DNA from: Bordetella parapertussis
GTDB taxonomy: Bacteria > Pseudomonadota > Gammaproteobacteria > Burkholderiales > Burkholderiaceae_C
Length of the DNA: 14,387 nt
Reading direction: 5' to 3'
Assembly (NCBI GenBank): GCA_945890735.1
Contig: CAMDCZ010000044.1
Span: 1-14,387 of the forward strand
This document shows, in pieces, positions 5,917 to 14,039 of the stretch (position 1 is the first letter of the stretch; every line of letters begins with the position of its first letter). Made by a program: the position numbers and the translations under genes. The notes beneath the pieces were generated by a model. The model was not told where the DNA came from, made no database searches, and saw nothing but the letters and a program-made list of their open reading frames with translations.

Positions 5917-7676
5917 AGCTTGACCTTCAGTCGTTTGAGGGTTTCCAGCAGGATTTCGTTGTCAGGCGCCATCCGTTTGGACTCGCGCCACATTTGCAGG
6001 GCTTTGTCACGCTGACCCAGGCTCCAAAGGACTTCGCCCAAATGCGCGCCAATCTCGGGATCGTTTTTGGTTTGGTAGGCACGCTCCAAAATCGCCAAGG
6101 CAGCGACTTTGTTGCCCATGCGGAATTCGACCCAGCCCAAGCTGTCGGTGATCATGGGATCGTCAGGTGCAAACTCCAGAGCGGTGACGATCAATTCACG
6201 GGCTTCTTTGAGACGGATATTGCGGTCCGCCAGGGCAAAGCCCAGCGCGTTGTAGGCATGTTGGAAATCGGGTTTGGCTTCAATGATGCTGCGCAACAAC
6301 CTTTCCATCTCGTCCATTCGATTGAGCTTCTCGGCCATCATGGCCACTTCATAGCGCAAATTCAAATCAGCTGGTGATTCTTTGGCCGCAGCCACCAGCA
6401 CCTGGTAAGCCTGCTCATGTTGTTTGTTGTCGCGCAGCAACTTGACCTCGGCTTGCAAGCGCACACGACCTGCTTGCGGGCTGTTGTTGGGTAATTGACG
6501 AATCAACTCACGGGCCTTGGCCAGGTTGCCTTTGCTGGCCAAGACATTGGCACGCTGAACCTGCACTTGCACCAGGGCATCGGGGTCATCGATTTGGTTG
6601 AGCCAAGCTTCAGATTCAGCTGTTTTCTTTTGCCGCAGGGCGATTTGCGAAAGCATCAAATAAGCCTGCGACAGACCACGCGCAGCTTCCTTGTTTTTTT
6701 CCAAGTCAATGAAGCGCAACAAGCCTTTTTGGGCCTCATCGTCTTTGTTGTTGTCAATCAGCATGGCGGCTTGCAGCAACCATGCTTCACTGAAAGCGGG
6801 GGCATTTTGGATCACCCACTCCAGTTGCACGTTGGCATCGTTGCTGCGCTGGTTGTCAATCAAGATGCGTGCATAGGACATGCGTATGGGGGCTGCAACC
6901 TCTGAGGTCTGTATCAGCTGCAACAAAATGTCTTCTGCTTCATTGACGCCCAGCGAGAACAATTCCAGTGCCAACATGCCGGGCTCGGGGGCTTTGGGGT
7001 CTACCGCCGAGGCCTTTTTGACCGCGTCCACGGCTTCAGGGAGTTTCTTGGCGGCCAAACGCATGCGACCAATCGATGTCCAGCTGGCGGCAGCCGTCGC
7101 AGGCTTGTCTACAAAGGGCACCAAGGCTTGCTCAACCACAGCCACGGCCAGTTCCTTGTCTTGAACCTGTGTGTAGAGCTGAGCAATCTCGATGATTGCC
7201 TTGGATTGCTCTGCCTCAGGGGTCAAAACAATGTCGGTGCGCAAAGGCAGCATGCTGTCGGGCAACTGGTTGAGCGCGACGAAAATTTGCAGCACATATT
7301 TGTTGGCTTCGCGCGATGTGGGGTGCGCCTGCTTCCAGGCTTTGGCAGCGTTGAGTGCGGGCGGGCCTGACCGAGCAGCCAAGGCGATTTCAACCGCGCG
7401 TTTGTAGATTTGCTCGTCCCCGCTTTTGCGCGCAGCCTCCAGCATCAGTGAATAGCCGCCACCCGAGTCACCTTGAACGGCTTTCATCTCAGCCAACAAG
7501 ATCATCAACATCCACTCGGCGTTGAGTTTGGAATTGTTGATGGCTTGTGCAGCTGGCGCGGGGTCACCCAGCTTGTCTTGTGCGAACGCATGTCCGCCCC
7601 AAAAGGCCAAGGACAAACAAGAAGCGATTCCCAGGCGGGAAACGGGCGTAAGCAAGGTGCGTGGGCGGTATGTCAT
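5913..7676 (-). CDS. Exported tetratricopeptide-repeat protein
   Basis: 587 residues from the chosen ATG. The start has Arg residues at 4, 6 and 14, a hydrophobic core (about 15-28) and a likely signal-peptidase site AFA|QD near residue 32, so the protein is probably periplasmic. The rest is alpha-helical repeat sequence. The clearest TPR units are the last three (about 470-572), each with the A/G/Y/A spacing and a '..P.D' end, as in 'AYNALGFALADRN' and 'ITDSLGWVEFRMGN'. TPR proteins are scaffolds for protein interactions, and a protein of this kind commonly lies upstream of lolB in these bacteria. A role in envelope assembly is inference. A longer reading from an ATG at 7718 would bury the signal peptide behind 14 residues and overlap the mutM start, so 7676 is preferred, although no SD is visible. 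Confidence 0.85.
   Translation of the reverse strand: MTYRPRTLLTPVSRLGIASCLSLAFWGGHAFAQDKLGDPAPAAQAINNSKLNAEWMLMILLAEMKAVQGDSGGGYSLMLEAARKSGDEQIYKRAVEIALAARSGPPALNAAKAWKQAHPTSREANKYVLQIFVALNQLPDSMLPLRTDIVLTPEAEQSKAIIEIAQLYTQVQDKELAVAVVEQALVPFVDKPATAAASWTSIGRMRLAAKKLPEAVDAVKKASAVDPKAPEPGMLALELFSLGVNEAEDILLQLIQTSEVAAPIRMSYARILIDNQRSNDANVQLEWVIQNAPAFSEAWLLQAAMLIDNNKDDEAQKGLLRFIDLEKNKEAARGLSQAYLMLSQIALRQKKTAESEAWLNQIDDPDALVQVQVQRANVLASKGNLAKARELIRQLPNNSPQAGRVRLQAEVKLLRDNKQHEQAYQVLVAAAKESPADLNLRYEVAMMAEKLNRMDEMERLLRSIIEAKPDFQHAYNALGFALADRNIRLKEARELIVTALEFAPDDPMITDSLGWVEFRMGNKVAALAILERAYQTKNDPEIGAHLGEVLWSLGQRDKALQMWRESKRMAPDNEILLETLKRLKVKL
5924..5928 (-). promoter_or_regulatory. Shine-Dalgarno GAAGG supporting a TTG start for lolB
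   Basis: On the minus strand GAAGG lies 7 nt before the TTG at 5916, inside the last codons of the TPR gene. It supports initiation at TTG, where there is no ATG able to retain the signal peptide. Confidence 0.65.
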
Positions 7677-7716
7677 CGCAGAATGATAATGCCAGCGTCT
7701 TCTTTGAGCCTGTGCC
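7677..7716. promoter_or_regulatory. Short divergent promoter region between the TPR gene and mutM
   Basis: 40 bp separate the two starts. GATAAT at 7685-7690 is a plausible -10 for mutM (about 26 bp before its ATG), but the -35 position is poor. The opposite strand has a weak TATCAT. A promoter for at least one side must lie here or just inside the coding regions. Confidence 0.35.
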
Positions 7717-8532
7717 ATGCCCGAATTACCCGAAGTGGAAGTGACCCGCCTGAGTTTTGCATCAGCGATTGCAGGGGCACGTGTGCTTCACGCCAGTTTG
7801 GGTAAACCCTTGCGCTGGCCCCTGGGTTGCCCGGTTCAAGCCTTGGTGGGCCGCCAAGTGGTGGCGGTGCGTCGCCGGGGTAAATACCTGCTGATCGACC
7901 TTGACCAAGGCTTGTTGCTGGTGCATTTGGGCATGTCAGGCGCTTTGTCCTTTGGTACAGCGGGGGCATTGCCCGGCAAACACGACCATTTTGATCTTCA
8001 CACCACCCATGGTTTGCTGCGCTTGCACGACCCAAGGCGCTTTGGCGCGGTGGTGCATGCCGACAGCGAAGCCGACCCCGTGGCGCAAAAACTCTTGGGG
8101 CATTTGGGCGTCGAGCCCTTGGGGGAGGGTTTTGACCTCCAAGCCTTCGCCCTGGGCCTGAAAAAACGCCAAGCCCCGGTCAAACAAGTCTTGTTGGCCG
8201 GTGACTTGGTGGTCGGGGTGGGCAACATCTACGCCAGTGAAGCCTTGTTCATGGCGGGCATTCGGCCCACCACCCGCGCCGCCAAGCTCAGCAAACCCCG
8301 CATCGCTGGATTGCACCAGTCGATTCAAACCGTGTTGGCCAGGGCTGTTCAACAAGGCGGCAGCAGCTTGCGCGACTTTTCCAATGCGCAAGGGCAAACC
8401 GGGTATTTCCAACTCGAGGCCATGGTGTACGACCGCGCAGCCGAGCCTTGCCGTGTTTGCACCACCCCGATCAAGCGCATCGTGCAAGGGCAGCGTTCCA
8501 CTTTCTTCTGCCCGACATGCCAAAAACCTTGA
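7717..8532 (+). CDS. mutM: Formamidopyrimidine-DNA glycosylase (8-oxoguanine glycosylase/AP lyase)
   Basis: 271 residues, normal length. MutM (Fpg) removes 8-oxoguanine and formamidopyrimidines opposite C and then nicks the abasic site by beta,delta-elimination. The catalytic N-terminus MPELPEVEV is intact, with P2 as nucleophile once Met is removed, then E3. K56 lies in 'RRRGKYLL', the H2TH region is near residues 150-185 ('VGVGNIYASEALF', 167-178), and 'DPRRFG' is at 105-110. The C-terminal zinc finger is C245-x2-C248-x16-C265-x2-C268, with the conserved arginine R260 in 'QGQRSTFFC'. The start is unambiguous because Pro must be residue 2. mutY overlaps its last 16 bp, so both halves of the GO repair system are made together. 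Confidence 0.98.
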   Translation: MPELPEVEVTRLSFASAIAGARVLHASLGKPLRWPLGCPVQALVGRQVVAVRRRGKYLLIDLDQGLLLVHLGMSGALSFGTAGALPGKHDHFDLHTTHGLLRLHDPRRFGAVVHADSEADPVAQKLLGHLGVEPLGEGFDLQAFALGLKKRQAPVKQVLLAGDLVVGVGNIYASEALFMAGIRPTTRAAKLSKPRIAGLHQSIQTVLARAVQQGGSSLRDFSNAQGQTGYFQLEAMVYDRAAEPCRVCTTPIKRIVQGQRSTFFCPTCQKP

Positions 8533-9590
8533 AACCCGACAGCTTTGCCAAGCGCTTGGTGGATTGGCAATGTGCGCACGGCCGGCATGACCTGCCCTGG
8601 CAACGCAACCGCGATCCCTACCGGGTGTGGCTGTCTGAAGTCATGTTGCAGCAAACCCAGGTCAGCACGGTCTTGGGGTATTACGACCGGTTTTTGCAGG
8701 CCTTCCCAACGGTTGGCCATTTGGCGCAAGCCAGCTTGGACCAGGTCTTGGGCCTGTGGAGTGGGCTGGGTTACTACAGCCGGGCCAAACACCTGCACCG
8801 TTGCGCCCAAGTGGTGGCTGCATCGGGCGGCGCGTTTCCGGCAGAGGTCGCCGCTTTGAAGCGCTTGCCTGGCATCGGACCCTCCACCGCGGCGGCCATC
8901 GCTTCCTTGTGTTTCGAGCAGCGCGAAGCGATTTTGGATGGCAATGTCAAACGTGTCTTGACCCGCTTCCATGGGTTTGACCATGACTTGTCGGTCTCCG
9001 CCCATGAACAAGCGCTGTGGCAAATCGCCAAGGCCAACTTACCCGTGAATGCCAAGGACATGCCTGCTTATACCCAGGGTTTGATGGACCTGGGCGCGAC
9101 TTTATGCACCCGCAGCCAACCCGCATGCCACCACTGTCCGATGCGAGCCGACTGTGTGGCATTCAAGCAGGAGCGGCCCACGCATTACCCGGTCAAAACC
9201 CGCAAGCTCAAGCGCAGTGCGCAGTCGCTGTGGCTGCTTTGCGCGGTGACCACGCAAGGTGAGGTTTGGTTGCAACAACGGCCCGCCAAGGGCGTGTGGG
9301 CCAGTTTGTACACCCAGCCCTTGTTTGACAGCGAGGAGGCTTTGCGAGCCGCACTGCATGCCAAGTGGCATGGGCAATTGCAAGCCGAACCCGCTTTTGT
9401 GCATGTGCTGACGCACAAAGACATGCACCTGCACCCGATGCATTTGACACTCAAAAAACCAGTGAACTTGGGTGAGGGTGCTTGGTTCAGTGCAGCCGAT
9501 TGGCCATCCTTGGGCCTGCCCGCGCCAGTGCGCAAGCTGCTTACAGGTCAAGCTCTCGGTGTCGTTTCAAGGTCACCCAATCGGGGCTGA
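8517..9590 (+). CDS. mutY: A/G-specific adenine DNA glycosylase
   Basis: 357 residues from ATG 8517 (E. coli MutY is 350). MutY removes adenine mispaired with 8-oxoguanine and so prevents G:C to T:A mutations, complementing MutM. Visible: 'LPWQRNRDPYRVWLSEVMLQQTQV' split by the catalytic glutamate E41, the helix-hairpin-helix 'LPGIGPSTAAAI' (117-128), the catalytic aspartate D141 in 'AILDGNVKRVLTR' and the [4Fe-4S] motif C197-x6-C204-x2-C207-x5-C213. The C-terminal third is the NUDIX-like domain that recognises 8-oxoG. A start 69 bp further upstream would lie deep in mutM and adds no family sequence. The final 50 bp overlap the 3' end of rapZ on the other strand; the last dozen residues beyond 'PAPVRKLL' look like a non-conserved tail. 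Confidence 0.97.
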   Translation: MPKTLKPDSFAKRLVDWQCAHGRHDLPWQRNRDPYRVWLSEVMLQQTQVSTVLGYYDRFLQAFPTVGHLAQASLDQVLGLWSGLGYYSRAKHLHRCAQVVAASGGAFPAEVAALKRLPGIGPSTAAAIASLCFEQREAILDGNVKRVLTRFHGFDHDLSVSAHEQALWQIAKANLPVNAKDMPAYTQGLMDLGATLCTRSQPACHHCPMRADCVAFKQERPTHYPVKTRKLKRSAQSLWLLCAVTTQGEVWLQQRPAKGVWASLYTQPLFDSEEALRAALHAKWHGQLQAEPAFVHVLTHKDMHLHPMHLTLKKPVNLGEGAWFSAADWPSLGLPAPVRKLLTGQALGVVSRSPNRG

Positions 9591-10404
9591 AGCGTTGGTG
9601 CAAGCTTTCCACCAAAAACACCGAGCGGTGCTGACCACCGGTGCAACCGATGGCCACGGTCACATAACTGCGGTGGTCATGGTTCAAGGAAGGCAGCCAA
9701 GCTTGCAAAAATCCTTCGATCTGTTGTTGCATGGCATGCACCAGTTCATGGGTGTGCAGCCAGTCAGCCACAGGTTTGTCTCGACCAGTCAGGGCCCGCA
9801 ACTCGGGTTCGTAATGCGGGTTGGGCAGCATGCGTACATCGAACACAAAGTCGGCATGCACCGGGATGCCGCGCTTGAAGGCAAATGACTCGAACATCAG
9901 CGTCAATGGTGCGCTGGGTGCGGACACCAAGGCATGCACATAGCTTTGCAATTTGGATGCACGCAGCAAACTGGTGTCGATGATGTGAGACTCTTCGCGC
10001 AAGTCGGCCAGAAGCTGGCGCTCGAGCTCAATCGCGGCCACCAAATCGCGGGCTGAGTGTGCGCCTGCAGACCCGTGTGACAAGGGGTGATTGCGCCGCG
10101 TTTCGGAAAAGCGGTGCACCAAGGTGTCGGTGCTGGCATCCAAAAACAGCAGGCGGACATTCACTTCTTGGGCGCGCAGCTGGGCCAGTTGAGCGGGCAC
10201 CAGGTGCAAGGCATTGGCGCTTCGCACGTCCATGGCAATCGCCACTTTGGCTTGTTCTTTCTGGTCTTCGAGTTGCACAAAGGGCATCAGCAACTCGGGG
10301 GGCAGGTTGTCCACGCAGTAGTAGCCGGCGTCTTCCAGGGCGTGGATCGCGATCGACTTGCCCGAGCCGGCCATGCCGGTGATCAGCACCAGTTCACGTT
10401 TCAT
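9541..10404 (-). CDS. rapZ: RNase adapter protein RapZ (YvcJ family P-loop NTPase)
   Basis: 287 residues, typical length. In E. coli RapZ binds GlmZ/GlmY small RNAs and presents GlmZ to RNase E, controlling glucosamine-6-phosphate synthesis; in other bacteria the family role is less settled. Visible: the Walker A loop 'GMAGSGKS' (10-17), 'GYYCVDNLPPELL' (27-39), 'SFAFKRGIPVHADFVFDVR' (173-191) and the C-terminal signature 'AIGCTGGQHRSV' (251-262). The ATG at 10404 shares 4 bp (ATGA) with the recN stop. In many proteobacteria rapZ sits with rpoN, hpf and PTS genes or with hprK; here it follows recN, so no PTS context is visible. Confidence 0.95.
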   Translation of the reverse strand: MKRELVLITGMAGSGKSIAIHALEDAGYYCVDNLPPELLMPFVQLEDQKEQAKVAIAMDVRSANALHLVPAQLAQLRAQEVNVRLLFLDASTDTLVHRFSETRRNHPLSHGSAGAHSARDLVAAIELERQLLADLREESHIIDTSLLRASKLQSYVHALVSAPSAPLTLMFESFAFKRGIPVHADFVFDVRMLPNPHYEPELRALTGRDKPVADWLHTHELVHAMQQQIEGFLQAWLPSLNHDHRSYVTVAIGCTGGQHRSVFLVESLHQRFSPDWVTLKRHRELDL

Positions 10405-12083
10405 GCTTTGCTTGCCTTGGTTTTGGGTTTGCCGGTCGCCATGCTGGCCAGCATTTCGCGGGCATGGGCATGCGTGGTGTCGGACAAGCGCTCGCCGCCC
10501 AGCATGCGGGCGATCTCTCGCACACGTTCCTCGCCTTGCACGCCTTCAACTGCGCTGAAGCTGCCTTGTTTGTCGCTTTGCTTGGACACCACCCAGTGGT
10601 GGTCTGCACACGCAGCCACTTGCGGCAGGTGCGTGACCGCCAAAACTTGACGGTCGCGGCCCAGTTGCTTCATGAGGCGGCCCACGGTTTCGGCCACAGC
10701 ACCGCCCACCCCCGAATCAACCTCGTCAAAGATCAGGGTTGGCGCTTGGCCCAATTGACTGGTCGTGACCGCGATGGCCAAGGCAATGCGAGACAACTCG
10801 CCACCAGACGCCACTTTGCCCACCGGGCGGGGTGTGCTGCCTGCATGCCCCGCCACCAAAAACTGCACGTCTTCCAAGCCATGGCTGGCGGGCTCAGGCA
10901 AGGCCTCAAGGCTGACCTCGAAGCGGCCGCCTTGCATGCCAAGCGCTTGCATGGCTTGGGAGATGCTGGCCGCCAACTTGGGTGCCGCCACTGACCTGGT
11001 CTTGCTGAGCTTGCGGGCCTCAGTCAGAAATGCCTTTTGCGCGGATTGCTCGGCACTCTCCAGGGCGGCCAAATCGGCTGCGGCGTCCAGGCGTTGCAAC
11101 TCGGTTTGCCAAGCTTGGTAGAGCTCGGGCAGTTCCTCGGGAGAGCGTTTGTAACGACGGGACAAGGACACCCACAGGCTCAGGCGTGCATCGAGCTCGG
11201 CCAAGCCTTGGGGGTCCAAATCGGCGCGACGCAGCCAAGCTTGCACGCTGTGGGCCACGTCTTCGGCTTGGGCCAGTGCAGAGCCGAGTTGATCGGCCAG
11301 TGCCTGGAACTCGGGCTCGATGTTGGCTTGGTCTTGCAAGGCATTTTGCGCATGGACCAAAGACAGCGTGGCGCCCGAGCTGTCGTCTTGCAGGTGGTGC
11401 AGTGCGGACTGCGCTGCCTCCATCAGGGACTGTGCATGCGACAAGCGGCTGTGTTGGGTATTGAGTTCGTCCCATTCGTTGGCTTGTGGCGACAACTTGT
11501 CGACCTCGGCGATTTGCCAGCTCAAACGCTCCCGCTCTTGCTGCAAATGGTCTTGCGCTTGTTTGGCGTGCGCCAAGGTTTGCTGCGCTTGCCGCCAATC
11601 GGTCCAAAGTGTTTGCAAGGGCAGGGTATGAATGCCTGCATAAGCGTCGAGCAAGCCACGCACCGCCACGGGGCGGGTCAGGCTTTGCCAGGCGTGTTGC
11701 CCGTGGATGTCGACCAGCTGATCGCCGATGTCGCGCAGTTGTGTGGCCGTGGCCGCACTGCCATTCACCCAAGCGCGGCTTTTGCCTTGCGCGTCGATGC
11801 TGCGCTTGAGCAGCAGCACCTCTTGTGCCTCAAAGCCGTTGTCTTCCAGCCAAGCCACCAGGCTGGGGGTCAAGGCAAATTCAGCGCTGATCTCGGTGCG
11901 GCTGGCGCCTTCGCGCACCACGCTGGCGTCCGCGCGGGCACCCAAGACCAATTGCAGGGCATCCACCAAGATGGACTTGCCCGCACCGGTTTCGCCACTC
12001 AGCACCGAGAAGCCGCCCGACAGATCGAGGGCGAGCTCGCGCACGATCACAAAGTCGCGCAAGGCAATGCGTAACAAACTCAT
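10401..12083 (-). CDS. recN: DNA repair protein RecN (SMC-like ATPase)
   Basis: 560 residues from ATG 12083 (E. coli 553). RecN is a coiled-coil ABC/SMC-type ATPase recruited to double-strand breaks, where it helps hold or align DNA for RecA-dependent repair. Visible: Walker A 'GETGAGKS' (30-37), a long Ala/Gln/Leu/Glu-rich coiled-coil middle (about 155-370), the ABC signature 'SGGELSR' (426-432) and Walker B 'LIFDEVDSGVGG' (450-461), followed by the 'VTHLPQVAACAD' switch. The start shares ATGA with the nadK stop and has GAGG (12091-12094) 7 nt upstream. An upstream in-frame start would add six non-family residues. No LexA-type operator was sought or seen, because the promoter lies upstream of nadK. 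Confidence 0.97.
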   Translation of the reverse strand: MSLLRIALRDFVIVRELALDLSGGFSVLSGETGAGKSILVDALQLVLGARADASVVREGASRTEISAEFALTPSLVAWLEDNGFEAQEVLLLKRSIDAQGKSRAWVNGSAATATQLRDIGDQLVDIHGQHAWQSLTRPVAVRGLLDAYAGIHTLPLQTLWTDWRQAQQTLAHAKQAQDHLQQERERLSWQIAEVDKLSPQANEWDELNTQHSRLSHAQSLMEAAQSALHHLQDDSSGATLSLVHAQNALQDQANIEPEFQALADQLGSALAQAEDVAHSVQAWLRRADLDPQGLAELDARLSLWVSLSRRYKRSPEELPELYQAWQTELQRLDAAADLAALESAEQSAQKAFLTEARKLSKTRSVAAPKLAASISQAMQALGMQGGRFEVSLEALPEPASHGLEDVQFLVAGHAGSTPRPVGKVASGGELSRIALAIAVTTSQLGQAPTLIFDEVDSGVGGAVAETVGRLMKQLGRDRQVLAVTHLPQVAACADHHWVVSKQSDKQGSFSAVEGVQGEERVREIARMLGGERLSDTTHAHAREMLASMATGKPKTKASKA

Positions 12084-12976
12084 GAGCCACCCTCGTTCCA
12101 ATGCAGTTTTTGACGCAGTGTGTCAAAGTAACTCCAACCCCGGGGGTGAAGAAAGACCGCGTTGTGGGGTGATTTACGCACCTTGACCTGGTCACCGATG
12201 TGCAGTGTGGACAAGGATTGCATGTCGAAATTGGCACTGGCGTCGCGCCCAGCCACCAGTTCGATGACGATTTCGGCCGGGTCAGCCAGCACCAAAGGGC
12301 GGTTAGAGAGGGTGTGCGGCGCGATCGGCACCATCACCAAACCGGCCAAAGACGGTTGCAGCATGGGGCCGCCTGCAGACAAAGCGTAGGCGGTGGAACC
12401 CGTGGGTGTGGCGATGATCAGGCCATCGGCACGTTGGTTGGCCACGAAATGCCCGTCCACCGTGACACGCAACTCAACCATGCCCGAGGTGGCTCCGCGG
12501 TTGACCACCACGTCGTTCAGGGCAAAGGCGTCAAACACGCAAGCGTCTTCGCGCCAAACCTGGCCATGCATCAACATGCGGCGGTCTTCCTCATAGTCAC
12601 CATGCAACATGGGCTGCAAAGTGGCCTCGATCTGGTCCACCGCGATGTCGGTGATGAAGCCCAAACGGCCTTGGTTGATGCCAATCAGCGGTATGCCGTG
12701 CGGGGCCAATTGGCGACCAAAGCCGAGCATGGTGCCGTCGCCGCCGAGCACGATGGCCAAATCGCAGGTTTGGGCCACACCCGCCACATCCAAGGTGGGC
12801 AGATCGGTCAAGCCGATATGGGCGGCGGTTTCCTGCTCGATCGATACCGCCAGGCCTTGCTGCACAAGCGAGTGCGCCAGGGCAAGCAAGATCGGCTTGG
12901 CCGTTGCCGTTGCACTGGGGAGGGCGCTGGGGTGGTGTTTGCCCATCAGGGCAATATGGCGAAACGTCGGGTTCAT
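12080..12976 (-). CDS. nadK: NAD kinase (ATP/polyphosphate type)
   Basis: 298 residues from ATG 12976. NadK phosphorylates NAD+ to NADP+ in the cytoplasm, the only route to NADP(H). Conserved motifs: 'LGGDGTML' with GGDG at 78-81, 'INQGRLGFITD' (100-110), the short 'LND' motif (153-155) that binds the nicotinamide ribose, and 'PTGSTAYALSAGGP' (191-204). An in-frame TTG 6 bp upstream is possible, but the ATG gives the usual family N-terminus; neither has a clear SD. The gene is first in a nadK-recN-rapZ unit with ATGA overlaps and is divergent from hrcA, an arrangement frequent in beta- and gammaproteobacteria (grpE/hrcA-nadK-recN). Confidence 0.97.
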   Translation of the reverse strand: MNPTFRHIALMGKHHPSALPSATATAKPILLALAHSLVQQGLAVSIEQETAAHIGLTDLPTLDVAGVAQTCDLAIVLGGDGTMLGFGRQLAPHGIPLIGINQGRLGFITDIAVDQIEATLQPMLHGDYEEDRRMLMHGQVWREDACVFDAFALNDVVVNRGATSGMVELRVTVDGHFVANQRADGLIIATPTGSTAYALSAGGPMLQPSLAGLVMVPIAPHTLSNRPLVLADPAEIVIELVAGRDASANFDMQSLSTLHIGDQVKVRKSPHNAVFLHPRGWSYFDTLRQKLHWNEGGS

Positions 12977-13015
12977 GGACAAATTACATCATTAAAATCG
13001 GACAAAAGGATGACC
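12977..13015. promoter_or_regulatory. Short divergent nadK-hrcA intergenic region
   Basis: 39 bp, AT-richer than its surroundings. On the plus strand TAAAAT (12993-12998) could be the -10 of an hrcA promoter, with only a weak -35 (GTTCAT, 12971-12976) inside the nadK start. The hrcA SD AAGGA is at 13006-13010. I see no CIRCE-type inverted repeat (GAGTGC/GCACTC arms), so autoregulation by HrcA at this site is not supported. Confidence 0.4.
13006..13010 (+). promoter_or_regulatory. Shine-Dalgarno AAGGA choosing the second hrcA ATG
   Basis: AAGGA lies 5 nt before the ATG at 13016 and overlaps the first base of the ATG at 13010, so only the second ATG is properly spaced. Confidence 0.7.
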
Positions 13016-14017
13016 ATGCTGGATGACCGTGCCAAGTTGATGATGAAGACCCTGGTCGAGCGCTACATCGCCGACGGTCAGCCAGTGGGCTCGCGCACCT
13101 TGTCGCGGGCCAACGGCATCGAATTGTCGCCAGCCACGGTGCGCAATGTCATGGCCGACCTGGAAGAGATGGGCCTGATTGTCAGTCCCCACACCTCGGC
13201 AGGCCGCATCCCAACGGCCAAGGGTTACCGGTTGTTTGTTGACACCATGCTCACGGTCAACCGGGAGAACTTTCACACCGTCAGTTTGGTGCCCGAGCAA
13301 CCGCAAAAAGTCATTGCCAACGCGGCTAACCTGTTGTCCAACCTCTCCCATTTTGTCGGCGTGGTCATGGCACCCCGGCGCGGCTCGGTGTTTCGACACA
13401 TCGAGTTTTTGCGTTTGTCCGAAAAGCGGGTCTTGGTCATCATCGTCTCACCCGATGGCGATGTTCAAAACCGGGTCATCTTCACCGACACCGACATCAA
13501 CCAATCGCAATTGCTCGAAGCCTCCAATTACCTGAATGCGCATTTCGTGGGCATGGGCATCGAGCAGGTGCGCGAGCGATTGCAAGCCGAGGTGGAGAGT
13601 TTGCGCAGCGAGATCGCAGCCCTGATGCAAGCGGCGGTGCAGGTGAGCTCGGAGGCCATGAGTCAGTCGCAAGACGAGGTGGTGATCAGCGGCGAGCGCA
13701 ACCTGTTGTCGGTGTCGGACTTTTCCAGTGACATGGGGCAGCTGCGCCGAGCTTTCGATTTGTTCGAGCAAAAAGCGCAGCTGATGCGCTTGTTGGACAT
13801 GTCCTCGCAGGCTGATGGGGTTCGCATCTACATCGGTGGCGAGAGCCAAACCGTGCCCTTTGAAGAACTCTCGGTGGTGAGCGCCAATTACGAAGTGGAC
13901 GGCCAGGTGGTTGGCACATTAGGCGTCATTGGCCCCACCCGCATGCCCTATGACCGCATGATCCAGATCGTGGACATCACCGCCAAGTTGGTGAGCAATG
14001 CCTTGAGTCACAAGTGA
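13016..14017 (+). CDS. hrcA: Heat-inducible transcription repressor HrcA
   Basis: 333 residues from ATG 13016. HrcA represses class I heat-shock genes (groESL and sometimes dnaK) by binding the CIRCE inverted repeat, and GroEL is needed for its activity. The N-terminal winged-helix domain (about 1-75) is clear: 'VERYIADGQPVGSRTLS' (14-30), recognition helix 'LSPATVRNVMADLEEMGLI' (37-55) and 'PHTSAGRIPTAKGYR' (58-72). It is followed by the GAF-like dimerisation domain and the C-terminal 'GTLGVIGPTRMPYDR'. An ATG 6 bp upstream is also in frame, but AAGGA sits 5 nt before the ATG at 13016 and directly abuts the earlier one, and MLDDRAK is the usual family start. No groESL or dnaK lies in the window. 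Confidence 0.96.
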   Translation: MLDDRAKLMMKTLVERYIADGQPVGSRTLSRANGIELSPATVRNVMADLEEMGLIVSPHTSAGRIPTAKGYRLFVDTMLTVNRENFHTVSLVPEQPQKVIANAANLLSNLSHFVGVVMAPRRGSVFRHIEFLRLSEKRVLVIIVSPDGDVQNRVIFTDTDINQSQLLEASNYLNAHFVGMGIEQVRERLQAEVESLRSEIAALMQAAVQVSSEAMSQSQDEVVISGERNLLSVSDFSSDMGQLRRAFDLFEQKAQLMRLLDMSSQADGVRIYIGGESQTVPFEELSVVSANYEVDGQVVGTLGVIGPTRMPYDRMIQIVDITAKLVSNALSHK

Positions 14018-14039
14018 ATGCAACCACCGCTTGGCAGCA

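Noticed and set aside
7677..7718. Longer TPR-protein start at ATG 7718, overlapping the mutM ATG
   Set aside because: It adds 14 residues ahead of a normal signal peptide, has no SD, and would leave no room for divergent promoters.
11037..12074. 345-codon plus-strand open frame antisense to recN
   Set aside because: It lies wholly inside recN, which has all its ATPase motifs. The translated text is Leu/Gln/Gly-rich with no recognisable domain, typical of the shadow frame of a GC-rich gene.
12200..13015. Long in-frame extension upstream of hrcA, antisense to nadK
   Set aside because: The frame happens to stay open through nadK, but the HrcA family starts at MLDDRAK with an SD at 13006-13010, and the upstream text is a shadow of nadK.
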